From the NCBI GenBank assembly GCA_022711435.1, contig JAKLFB010000009.1, positions 1 to 64,000 on the forward strand: a stretch of DNA of 64,000 nt, read 5' to 3'. The notes under the pieces are model-generated. The model saw only the letters and a program-made list of their open reading frames with translations. It searched no databases and had not been told where the DNA came from. The position numbers and the translations under genes are program-made. Position 1 is the first letter of the stretch; each line of letters begins with the position of its first letter. This document shows positions 26,732-34,249 of this stretch, one piece after another. The stretch comes from Verrucomicrobiota bacterium (GTDB lineage Bacteria; Verrucomicrobiota; Verrucomicrobiia; Limisphaerales; UBA1319).

Positions 26732-27304
26732 ATGAATCTGCCGAATCAACTGACCTTGTCGCGGATGGCGCTGACGGTGGCGTTTGTGGCGGTGATGTTT
26801 TCGGGGCTGCCGCTGGCCGAGACCGTTGCACTGGCGCTGTTCATCGTGGCGAGCCTGACGGATCTGTATGACGGGCGGATCGCGCGCCGGCGGAAGATCA
26901 TCACCAACTTCGGCATCCTCATGGATCCGCTGGCGGACAAGATCCTGGTCTGCTCGGCGTTCATCGTGTTTGTGGGGCGGGATCTGTTTCCGGCTTGGAT
27001 GACGATCGTGATCGTGGCGCGCGAGCTGGCCATCACGGGCCTGCGTCTGCTGGCAGCGTCGAAACAGGTGGTGTTGGCCGCGGAAGGCTATGGCAAGCAC
27101 AAGACCACATCGCAGATCGTCGCGATCATCTCCGTGCTCACCCTGGTGAGCTATCCGGAGTGGGGCGGATGGGCGATCGCGGTGTTTGATTCCTGGGTGC
27201 CGTGGTTCACCGAGGCCGCGAAATGGGTGGCGGTGATCCTGACCATTGTCTCGGGCGGCCTCTACCTGTGGCGGAACCGGCAGATCTATCTCACGGACCT
27301 GTAG
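26732..27304 (+). CDS. pgsA: CDP-diacylglycerol-glycerol-3-phosphate 3-phosphatidyltransferase
   Basis: A 190-residue inner-membrane enzyme that forms phosphatidylglycerophosphate. The CDP-alcohol phosphotransferase signature is present as D-x2-DG-x2-AR...G...D...D within DLYDGRIARRRKIITNFGILMDPLADK, and several hydrophobic helices follow. MNLPNQLTLSRM is the usual N-terminus. It starts 2 bp after the rimO stop, so the two are cotranscribed. Its 3' end overlaps the convergent lipoate-ligase gene by 14 bp. Confidence 0.93.
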   Translation: MNLPNQLTLSRMALTVAFVAVMFSGLPLAETVALALFIVASLTDLYDGRIARRRKIITNFGILMDPLADKILVCSAFIVFVGRDLFPAWMTIVIVARELAITGLRLLAASKQVVLAAEGYGKHKTTSQIVAIISVLTLVSYPEWGGWAIAVFDSWVPWFTEAAKWVAVILTIVSGGLYLWRNRQIYLTDL

Positions 27305-28088
27305 CCATCCGTGCGGGCCCGGCTTCGATCCGGTTCCATTCAGGGCGAAGGTATCTGTTCTGGACGAGGGCGTTGATGCGCTGCGCGGGGATGGGAACAT
27401 CGCGGGGCTGGGCGGCCCAGCAAGCCGAGAGGCGCGACGTGAGCCACGGGACGGGCACCTCGAGGTTCGCCAGGAAATCGAGGTGCGAGCGGCCCTGGCG
27501 ATAGCCGGGGGCCTGCGGAGGCGGCCGGAGAACCCGCCCGATGAGCTCGAGGCTGGCCGACACCAGAAACGTTCCGTGAAACAGCAGCCAGCGGCGGCGC
27601 CGGCGCTGGGCGTTGCCGGAGCATTTCCGGCCGTCAACGGTCAGGTCGGTGACACCCTGGACGGCGATGCGGCCGGGAAAGCGCGGCTCGAGCGCCTGTC
27701 GGTGACGTTCCATCACCCATTGGTTCGTGGCGTGGATGCTGGTTGTCGGGCCGCAAGGATCGATGGGCAGCAGCAGGGCGTAGCTGACACAGCCCGGCCC
27801 CTGCACCACCGCGCCTCCCCCGCTGATCCGGCGCAGCACGGGAACATGGAGGGCCGCGGCGGCCTCGAGGTCGACCTCGACGGCCGCCCGCCCCGCGTAG
27901 CCCAGCACGACAAAGGGCGCCGGCGATTCCCAGAACCGGAGGATCGGATCCTGCCCGCCAGAGTCGCACTCGTCCAGAAGGGCATCCTCGAGCGCGAGGT
28001 TCTCCTCCGGCGTGGGCAGGGTCAGATCGATCCGGCGCACCCGAGCCACCTCGAACGCTGGCGGCTCAGCGCACCTTGCGGCCGACAT
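27291..28088 (-). CDS. Lipoate-protein ligase A family protein
   Basis: About 265 residues of the BPL/LplA/LipB family. VLRRISGGGAVVQGPGCVSYALLLP is the lipoyl-AMP binding region, and DLTVDGRKCSGNAQRRRRRWLLFHGTFL is the catalytic lysine motif. It attaches lipoate or octanoate to dehydrogenase subunits. The ATG at 28088 lies inside the 3' end of the DUF1080 gene (23-bp overlap). An in-frame extension to 28217 translates as serine/proline-rich sequence from the antisense of that gene and is rejected. A GTG start slightly downstream is possible. Confidence 0.85.
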   Translation of the reverse strand: MSAARCAEPPAFEVARVRRIDLTLPTPEENLALEDALLDECDSGGQDPILRFWESPAPFVVLGYAGRAAVEVDLEAAAALHVPVLRRISGGGAVVQGPGCVSYALLLPIDPCGPTTSIHATNQWVMERHRQALEPRFPGRIAVQGVTDLTVDGRKCSGNAQRRRRRWLLFHGTFLVSASLELIGRVLRPPPQAPGYRQGRSHLDFLANLEVPVPWLTSRLSACWAAQPRDVPIPAQRINALVQNRYLRPEWNRIEAGPARMATGP

Positions 28089-29139
28089 GGGCGCCTTCGC
28101 CGACGGAGACGCTGATCGTCTGGCCGGCGGCGCTCTTCTGGAAGTCGCACTGGACGTCAGTGGTTTTGGCGAAGAAATGGGTGGGCGATTCGGCGAAAAG
28201 GAGGAACGAGACCCCATGGAATCGCATCTGGAGCTGATCCCCGGCGCGGGCGACCTCGATCTGGTTGTTGCGGGTCACCTCGTAAGTTCCGACGTAGCTG
28301 TCGAGGAGCGAGCGGGCGAGCATGAGCTCCCTCCGGGCGGGCTTGCCGAGCTCGCGCACCCAGATGTTGCGATAGCGGACCGGGTTGCCATGGTCCTGGA
28401 GCGAGATGGGGGTCTTCTCGGAGTGCGGCGAGTAGGGAGCGCGCTCGAGCCAGCTCGTCGGGCCGGTCAGCTCGACGTTGTTCTGCACCAGCACACCGTT
28501 GTGGAACACCGTCATGCGGGCCGGCGAAACCAGCTGGCCGCCCGCCTGGAAGCGCGGCGCGGTGTAGAGGATGTCGAAGCTCTGCCATTGGCCGGGCGGC
28601 CGCGAGGCGTTGACCAGGGGCGGGTACTGGCCGTAAACCGAGCCGGCCGAGCCGTCCGAGTAGGTGCGGTTCCCGAAGGAATCGAGCACCTGCACTTCGT
28701 ACCGGTCCAGCCCGAAGAACACGCCGCTGTTGCCGCGTCCCTGGCCATCGCCCGATGCGGGCACGGGGGATGCGTATTCGACGTGGAGCTGGCAGTCGCC
28801 AAAACACTCGAGCGTCCGGACGTATCCGCTGCCCTGCACGCATTCCATGTAGCCGTCGCGCGCGATCCATCGGGTCGGGCTGCCATCCATGCTGGCCCAT
28901 GCCGAGAGATCCTTGCCGTCAAACAGCACCACGGCGTCCGACGGGGCGCGCCCGGCCCGGTCGGGCGTGCTGGCGGTGCCGGGATCGACGACCGCCGGCG
29001 CCGGGCGGCTGCGATCGTGTCCGAGCCACTGGGGGTCGGGCTGAGCCAGGGCGCCCAGCGGCGCGAGCCAGCAGGCGGCGCCCACCATTCCCGCAAACCC
29101 GGCCCGCAGGGCTTCGAGTCCAAACATCGAGTTGTTCAT
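28066..29139 (-). CDS. DUF1080 / 3-keto-disaccharide hydrolase family secreted protein
   Basis: About 357 residues. The ATG at 29139 follows AGGAA with a five-base spacer, which decides this start over an ATG 15 bp upstream. The N-terminus FGLEALRAGFAGMVGAACWLAPLGALAQ is a probable signal peptide. The concanavalin-like DUF1080 fold is shown by VVLFDGKDLSAWASMDG, WIARDGYMEC, LHVEYASP, GNSGVFFGLDRYEVQVLDSFGN and PISLQDHGNPVRYRNIWVREL. The family is abundant in planctomycetes and verrucomicrobia; some members hydrolyse 3-keto-glycosides. About 80 residues after the DUF1080 domain are divergent. Confidence 0.85.
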   Translation of the reverse strand: MNNSMFGLEALRAGFAGMVGAACWLAPLGALAQPDPQWLGHDRSRPAPAVVDPGTASTPDRAGRAPSDAVVLFDGKDLSAWASMDGSPTRWIARDGYMECVQGSGYVRTLECFGDCQLHVEYASPVPASGDGQGRGNSGVFFGLDRYEVQVLDSFGNRTYSDGSAGSVYGQYPPLVNASRPPGQWQSFDILYTAPRFQAGGQLVSPARMTVFHNGVLVQNNVELTGPTSWLERAPYSPHSEKTPISLQDHGNPVRYRNIWVRELGKPARRELMLARSLLDSYVGTYEVTRNNQIEVARAGDQLQMRFHGVSFLLFAESPTHFFAKTTDVQCDFQKSAAGQTISVSVGEGAHVGRKVR

Positions 29140-29295
29140 AATGTTCCTATCCATTGGTTGATGCCGCCCAGTTAAGCATGCGAACCCGCCGAATTCAACG
29201 GGGAAACCCGCGGCTGCAGCGGCCGGGAGGGACCCGGGTGATGCGGGCTGCTTTCACGCTTGCCAGGGCGGCAGGCACCGTCCACGATGCCCGGC

Positions 29296-30273
29296 ATGAA
29301 GATCCGGATATTGAGCCGGCGGCGTTTCATCGGCGCCTCGGCGATGATCGGGGGGGCGGCGCTGGTGGGGCCTGCGTTTCCGATGGCGCAGGGGGCGTCG
29401 GCGAGGCGGTGGCCGGTCTCCTGCCGCGACCCGCTGCTGAAGATCGCGGGCCAGGGGGGGTGGGCGGAGGCGATGGCGGCGCTGGGGGTGCGCGCGCTCG
29501 AGGTCGACGTGAACGAGAAGCTCGAATGCCCCGCCCTGGCGACTCCGGCCGGCCCGCACCGGCTGGACACCGACGACGCCGTCCGCCGGCTGCAAGCGGA
29601 TCTGAAGGAGAGGGGGGTGGGCATCACGGCCTTTTGCCTCCACAACCGGCTGGATGAGCGCCTTGAGCAGGAGATCGCGTGGACACGGCGCGTAGCCGAG
29701 GCGTCGCAGCAGCTGGGCATCGATGTGATCCGGATCGACGTGGTGCCGCGCAAGGTGGCGGTCGACGAGTTTTTGCCGTTTGCGATCCAGACATGCCGGA
29801 AGCTGTGCGAGGCGGTCGAGGCGACAGGCGTGCGCCTCGGCCTCGAAAACCACGGGCGGATCACGAACGACCCGGCGTTTCTCGACCGGCTTTTCGACGG
29901 GGTGGGATCCAGCCGGCTGGGGCTGACGCTCGATGCCGCCAACTTTTACTGGTTCGGCCATCCCCTGGATGAAGTCTACCGGATCATCGAGAAGTTCGCG
30001 CCGCGGGCGTTCCACACCCACTGCAAGAACATCGCGTATCCGGAGGACCGGCGGCAGACACGGCGTCCGATGGGGTGGGAATACGGGAAGTGCTCGGCCC
30101 CGGTTCCGGAGGGGGACATCGATTTCGGGCGGGTGGTCCGGCTGCTGCGGGAGGCGGGTTACCGGGGCGACCTGTGCCTCGAGAACGAATGTGTCGGGCG
30201 ATTCCCTGCGGGCGAGCAAGCCGGGCTGCTGCGCCGGGAGATCGAAGCCCTGAAGCGACTGGCCCGAGGGTGA
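29296..30273 (+). CDS. Tat-exported sugar phosphate isomerase/epimerase-like TIM-barrel protein
   Basis: About 325 residues of the xylose-isomerase-like TIM barrel superfamily. The N-terminus ILSRRRFIGASAMIGGAALVGPAFP is a twin-arginine signal, so the folded protein is exported. Candidate metal ligands are the glutamate in RLGLENHGRI, aspartate in LTLDAANFYWFG, histidine in FHTHCKNI and glutamate in LCLENECVG, the usual E-D-H-E set. ATGs at 29287 and 29296 are both possible; the longer frame starts with TTG. The substrate is not evident. It is divergent from the DUF1080 gene, a common pairing with carbohydrate genes. Confidence 0.82.
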   Translation: MKIRILSRRRFIGASAMIGGAALVGPAFPMAQGASARRWPVSCRDPLLKIAGQGGWAEAMAALGVRALEVDVNEKLECPALATPAGPHRLDTDDAVRRLQADLKERGVGITAFCLHNRLDERLEQEIAWTRRVAEASQQLGIDVIRIDVVPRKVAVDEFLPFAIQTCRKLCEAVEATGVRLGLENHGRITNDPAFLDRLFDGVGSSRLGLTLDAANFYWFGHPLDEVYRIIEKFAPRAFHTHCKNIAYPEDRRQTRRPMGWEYGKCSAPVPEGDIDFGRVVRLLREAGYRGDLCLENECVGRFPAGEQAGLLRREIEALKRLARG

Positions 30274-30338
30274 GGGGGGAGCGATTGGCGGGATCGCGTT
30301 GACCGGGCGCCTGGAGAAGGCGGAGCGTTCGTGCTTCC

Positions 30339-31076
30339 GTGGATGCGTTGATCGCACATTGCGTCGAGATCGAGCGCTGCAACCAGCGCGGAGGGCGGAT
30401 GCTGTCCGTGGTGGACCTCATGGAGGCCAGGACGCTGGCGCCGGAGCTGGCGGTCTATCTGCTGGCGGCCATTGGCCGGGGCGCATCGTTCCTGGTGGGG
30501 GCCGTCCCGGGCGGGGCGGGCAAGACCACCGTTATGGGCGCCCTGCTCAATTTCACGGCGCCCGCCCGGGCCCTGGCGGCGGTGCCCGACCTCGAATCCA
30601 TCGGCCGATTCCGGCAATCCACGCTCTCCCACTGTTTGATCGCGCACGAGATCGGGCCGGGCCATCACTACGCGTATCTGTGGGGCGCCGCCCTCCGGTC
30701 GTATTTCAAGCTGGCCGCCCTGGGCCACCAGCTGGCGGCCAACCTGCATGCCGACACCCTCGAGGACGCGCGCGGGCAGATCTGCGGTCAGAACGGGGTC
30801 TCCGAGGAGGCATTTCGGAAAATGAACCTGCTGCTGTTCCTGCAGGTTGCCGGCGGCTGGCCAACCCGCCGGCGGATCGTGTCGGTCTGGGAATCCGACG
30901 GGTCCGATCCGCATCGGGAGATCTACGGCGAAGATCTGTTCAATGCGCGGAACGGGCGGCTGGCGGATGCCGCCGCCTGCGCCCGGGCGGATCGCATGCT
31001 CCGGCAGGTCCGTCGGGCGAACATCCGGACGATCGAAGAGGTGCGGGAATGCCTGGTCAAACACTGGGACCTGTGA
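30339..31076 (+). CDS. Divergent T2SS/T4SS-type secretion ATPase (VirB11/CpaF-like), short form
   Basis: A 245-residue protein that looks like the C-terminal ATPase half of the GspE/VirB11/CpaF family without the usual N-terminal domain. The P-loop is GAVPGGAGKTT (about residues 54-64). Downstream, AHEIGPGHHYAY takes the place of the Walker B GEVRGxEA box, and AANLHADTLEDARGQI that of the TxHANSxxDAxxR histidine box. It sits upstream of an esterase and a GspF-like gene, suggesting a reduced pilus/secretion-like machine. Substitutions in the Walker B region make normal activity uncertain. Confidence 0.65.
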   Translation: MDALIAHCVEIERCNQRGGRMLSVVDLMEARTLAPELAVYLLAAIGRGASFLVGAVPGGAGKTTVMGALLNFTAPARALAAVPDLESIGRFRQSTLSHCLIAHEIGPGHHYAYLWGAALRSYFKLAALGHQLAANLHADTLEDARGQICGQNGVSEEAFRKMNLLLFLQVAGGWPTRRRIVSVWESDGSDPHREIYGEDLFNARNGRLADAAACARADRMLRQVRRANIRTIEEVRECLVKHWDL

Positions 31077-31107
31077 AGCGGGCGGCGCCAAACGCCATGA
31101 ACATCGC

Positions 31108-31731
31108 ATGTTAAGAACGGAACTGATACCGGCACGGACGGCTGGCAGCCGGCGGCTGATGGTGGTGCTGCACGGCCTGGGAGACAGCCGCGAAGGCTAT
31201 CGCTGGCTGCCTTCGGCCCTCCAGCTCCCATGGATGAACTACCTCCTGGTGGACGCCCCCGATCCCTATCATGGCGGCTATTCGTGGTTCGATTTCGAAG
31301 GGGATGCGCTCGGAGGGGTGGGCCGCAGCCGGCGGCTGCTGACCGAGCGGCTGGACGAGTTGACCGGGCAGGGCTGGCCGGCCGATCAGATCTCGCTCCT
31401 GGGTTTTTCGCAGGGCTGCCTCATGATCCTGGAAACGGGCCTGCGCTATCCTCATCGCCTGGCCGCGCTGGTCGGGATCAGCGGCTTCCTGCTTCATCCG
31501 GAGGGGCTGATCCGTGAGCTGTCGCCCGCCGCCGCCCGGCAAACCATCCTGATCACGCACGGCCTCTACGATCCACTGCTGTCCATCGACCTGGTGCGCC
31601 CCCAGATCCGCCAGCTCCAGTCCGCCGGCCTCAACATCCAGTGGCATGAGCTGGCCAAGGAGCACACCATCGCCGGACAGCAGGAGATCGGCATCATCCG
31701 GGATTTCATCGAGGCCTGCTATCCCGAGTGA
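31108..31731 (+). CDS. Alpha/beta-hydrolase, phospholipase/carboxylesterase family
   Basis: A 207-residue soluble serine hydrolase of the YpfH/carboxylesterase type. VVLHGLGDSREGY supplies the oxyanion loop, GFSQG (about residue 111) the nucleophile elbow, ITHGLYDPLL the aspartate and KEHTIAG the histidine. The ATG at 31108 was chosen because conserved sequence starts at once; the open frame upstream is antisense-like within the ATPase gene. It lies 31 bp after the ATPase and 36 bp before the GspF-like gene, so the three are probably cotranscribed. Confidence 0.85.
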   Translation: MLRTELIPARTAGSRRLMVVLHGLGDSREGYRWLPSALQLPWMNYLLVDAPDPYHGGYSWFDFEGDALGGVGRSRRLLTERLDELTGQGWPADQISLLGFSQGCLMILETGLRYPHRLAALVGISGFLLHPEGLIRELSPAAARQTILITHGLYDPLLSIDLVRPQIRQLQSAGLNIQWHELAKEHTIAGQQEIGIIRDFIEACYPE

Positions 31732-31767
31732 GGAATCCGGCTCGACCGGATCCAAACCACCAAGCCT

Positions 31768-32781
31768 ATGGGACTGATGCTGACTCCGGGCGGGATGCGG
31801 CGGTTCGGCGAGTTTTACTGCCAGCTATCGAGCCTGCTCAATGCCGGGGTGACGCTGATCGAGGCGCTGCGCGTCGTCCAGCAGTCGCCGCCCCACCGGT
31901 CGCTCGTGCGGCCGCTCCAGCGGATCGGCGCGGACTTGCAGACGGGATACACCCTGGGCGAGGCCGTCCAGCGGCAAGGAAACTGGCTTCCCGCCTTTGA
32001 CGTCGCCCTCATCCAGGCGGGCGAGCAGACCGGCCGGCTCGACGCCTCGCTGCGGCAGCTGGGGAATCACTACATCCAACACGCGCGGCTGATCCAAGCC
32101 GCGATGGCCAGCCTGGCTTACCCCGTGTTCCTGGTGCACATGGCGATCCTGATCTTTCCGCCGGGGATGATCACCCGGATGTTTTGGCAGGGTGCGTATC
32201 GCGAGTACATCGCCGCCAAGCTCATGATCCTGGTCCCGCTCTACCTGGCGGGGCTCGTCCTGATCCTGCTCAGCCAGGCGCGGCGGGGAGAGCGCGTCCG
32301 AGCCGCCTTCGATCGGCTTCTGAGGCCGGTGCCGATGCTGGGGAAAGCGCGGCATTCGCTGGCGCTGGCGCGGTTCGCGGGCGCGCTCGAAGCATCGATC
32401 ATGGCCGGCATGTCCGTGACCCAGGCCTGGGAGCAGGCGGGCGGGGTCAGCGGCTCGCCCCGGCTGCGCCGGGCCGTCGCCCAGGCCATCCCGCGCATCA
32501 GCGGGGGCATGCCCCCCGGCGAGGTCATGGCCGGCCTCCCGGTGTTTCCTCCGGCGTTCGTCAGCGTGTTTCGGACAGGCGAGCTCAGCGGCAAGCTCGA
32601 TCAGAGCCTGGCCCAATTGCGGCAGCTTTTCGAGGACGACGCCGCGCGCAAGATCACCGCCTTTGCCGAGTGGCTGCCGCGGATCATCTACCTCGCGATT
32701 GCGGCCATCCTGGGCTATGCCATCGTGAGCTTCTGGATCCAGTATTACTCGAACCTGTCCGAGCTGCCCGCGGGATTTTGA
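31768..32781 (+). CDS. Type II secretion/type IV pilus inner-membrane protein GspF/PilC family
   Basis: A 337-residue polytopic protein with the two T2SSF repeats of the family: FYCQLSSLLNAGVTLIEALRVV...AGEQTGRLDASLRQL in the first half and FAGALEASIMAGMSVTQAWEQAGG...FRTGELSGKLDQSLAQL in the second. Membrane segments lie around residues 110-135, 150-170 and near the C-terminus (IIYLAIAAILGYAIVSFWI). GspF/PilC is the membrane platform that works with the secretion ATPase; here a short ATPase is two genes upstream. No pilin or secretin gene is in the window. Confidence 0.9.
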   Translation: MGLMLTPGGMRRFGEFYCQLSSLLNAGVTLIEALRVVQQSPPHRSLVRPLQRIGADLQTGYTLGEAVQRQGNWLPAFDVALIQAGEQTGRLDASLRQLGNHYIQHARLIQAAMASLAYPVFLVHMAILIFPPGMITRMFWQGAYREYIAAKLMILVPLYLAGLVLILLSQARRGERVRAAFDRLLRPVPMLGKARHSLALARFAGALEASIMAGMSVTQAWEQAGGVSGSPRLRRAVAQAIPRISGGMPPGEVMAGLPVFPPAFVSVFRTGELSGKLDQSLAQLRQLFEDDAARKITAFAEWLPRIIYLAIAAILGYAIVSFWIQYYSNLSELPAGF

Positions 32782-32881
32782 TCGCCGAGCCGATGTCCGG
32801 CTCGATTCGGGCGGCCTGGACACCCCGCAGGAAGGTGTGGGGGGGAGCCGGGAAAAGAGCCGGCTGCGGGAGGTTTGCGGA

Positions 32882-32957
32882 TGGTGGAGCCGAGCGGGTT
32901 CGAACCGCCGACCTCCTCGTTGCGAACGAGGCGCTCTACCAACTGAGCTACGACCCC
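32882..32957 (-). tRNA. tRNA-Ala (anticodon CGC)
   Basis: A complete 76-nt cloverleaf on the minus strand with encoded CCA. Acceptor GGGGTCG pairs with CGGCTCC; D-arm GCTC/GAGC with AGTTGGTA loop; anticodon stem CCTCG/CGAGG with loop TTCGCAA, giving anticodon CGC for GCG codons; T-arm GGCGG/CCGCT with TTCGAAC loop. The acceptor has the G3-U70 wobble pair that identifies alanine tRNAs. It lies between the GspF-like gene and exbD with no other RNA genes around it. Confidence 0.97.
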
Positions 32958-33086
32958 ACAAGACCTGCGCACGGATGGCCGCCGGATCGTTCCGGGGCCG
33001 CCCAGCGACCACGCCCGAAATTATGTCCCCTTTCCCGCCCAATGCAAGTGGAATTGACGGCGGGCGCCCTGGCGGCAGGGGCGTGT

Positions 33087-33524
33087 TCAAGGATTCGAGG
33101 GCGCCGGGGAAGGGGGGCGGACGGTTTTGGTGACGGCGCTGACCGTCTTGATGCGGGCGGTTTTGGCGATGTCCATGACCCGGACGATCTGGCCGAAGGG
33201 GGCCTCGGCATCGGCCTGGATCGAGAGGCGCAGATCGGGCTGCTGGGCGGCGCGGGCCAGAAGCTGGCGCTCGAGGTCGGCGGACGTGACCGGTTCGGGG
33301 CCGAGGTAGAGGTAGGGCGCCTGTTTGGCGATGGTGACGACCACATGGCTCTCCGACGCGCCCGCCCGGGCGTGCGCGGACTCGGGTAGGGTGAGCTGAA
33401 GCGCCGGCTGCTGCTTGAACGTCGTGGTCACCATCAGGAAAATCAGGAGCACGATCAGGATGTCGATCAGCGACACGATGATGACGGCGGGCGGCTGGCG
33501 TTTTTTGCGGACGCTGAAGCGCAT
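33087..33524 (-). CDS. ExbD/TolR-family proton-channel protein
   Basis: A 145-residue protein with one N-terminal membrane helix (IIVSLIDILIVLLIFLMVTTTF) carrying the essential aspartate at about residue 20, then a periplasmic domain (AQQPDLRLSIQADAEAPFGQIVRVMDIAKTA) typical of ExbD/TolR. It starts 3 bp after the ExbB-like gene. Together they form the proton-driven motor that energises TonB- or Tol-like partners; no TonB or Tol partner gene is adjacent. Confidence 0.92.
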   Translation of the reverse strand: MRFSVRKKRQPPAVIIVSLIDILIVLLIFLMVTTTFKQQPALQLTLPESAHARAGASESHVVVTIAKQAPYLYLGPEPVTSADLERQLLARAAQQPDLRLSIQADAEAPFGQIVRVMDIAKTARIKTVSAVTKTVRPPSPAPSNP

Positions 33525-33527
33525 GGA

Positions 33528-34142
33528 TCAGGCCTTCTTGCGGCGCCGGTAGTGGAATCGGAGGAACTCGTCGCAGATGAGCTCCATCTCGGCGGTGAGG
33601 ACCTCGACCTTCTTGGTGAAATAGCTCCAGGCGACCAGGGAAGGGACCGCAATCAGCAGTCCAGCCAGGGTGGTGTTGAGGGCGATCCCGATGCCGCGGG
33701 CCACCACGCTGCTATCCCCGAGCCCGGCCCGGCCGATGTCGCCGAACAGGGTGATGAGGCCGTGGATCGTGCCGACCAGGCCCAGCAGCGGAGAGATGCC
33801 GACGATGACCTCGAGCACGACCAGGCCGCGTTCGAGCTTGAGGACCTCGTGCCGGGCCTGGGTTTGGAGGGCGTCCTGGTTTTCGGGCTTGGTCCAGGCC
33901 AGGTGCTCGGCGGCCAGCAGGAGCAGGCGGCTCAGGGGGGACGGATGCGCCTGGCATGCCTGCTTGAGCGGCTCGGCGTCCCCGGTGGTGTAAGTGGTTT
34001 CGACGGCCGCGCTCAGCGGCCCGGGGATGACCCGCCGCCAGCGCAGCGCAAAGCCCCGCTCGATGATGAAGGCCAGCGCCACCACCGATGTCAGCACCAG
34101 CAGCACCATGAACGGCCCGCCCGCTACGAGAAAATCCAGCAT
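33528..34142 (-). CDS. MotA/TolQ/ExbB-family proton-channel protein
   Basis: About 204 residues with three membrane helices; the MotA/ExbB domain is visible as LVVLEVIVGISPLLGLVGTIHGLITLFGDIG and VARGIGIALNTTLAGLLIAVPSLVAWSYF. The ATG at 34142 is preceded by AAAGG and begins MLDFLVAGGPFMVLL, right at the first helix, so the longer frame to 34235 is rejected. It is the first gene of the exbB-exbD pair and is divergent from the ClpX-like gene 107 bp away. Confidence 0.92.
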   Translation of the reverse strand: MLDFLVAGGPFMVLLVLTSVVALAFIIERGFALRWRRVIPGPLSAAVETTYTTGDAEPLKQACQAHPSPLSRLLLLAAEHLAWTKPENQDALQTQARHEVLKLERGLVVLEVIVGISPLLGLVGTIHGLITLFGDIGRAGLGDSSVVARGIGIALNTTLAGLLIAVPSLVAWSYFTKKVEVLTAEMELICDEFLRFHYRRRKKA

Positions 34143-34249
34143 ATTGCCTTTCGTCCCGTTGCTCTTAACGCAGACGCCCCGCAGGCCACAAGCCTGGAAT
34201 CCAATGACTCGTTGCGCCGGGCTGCCGGGTGGCACTATAGTGGGAGACG

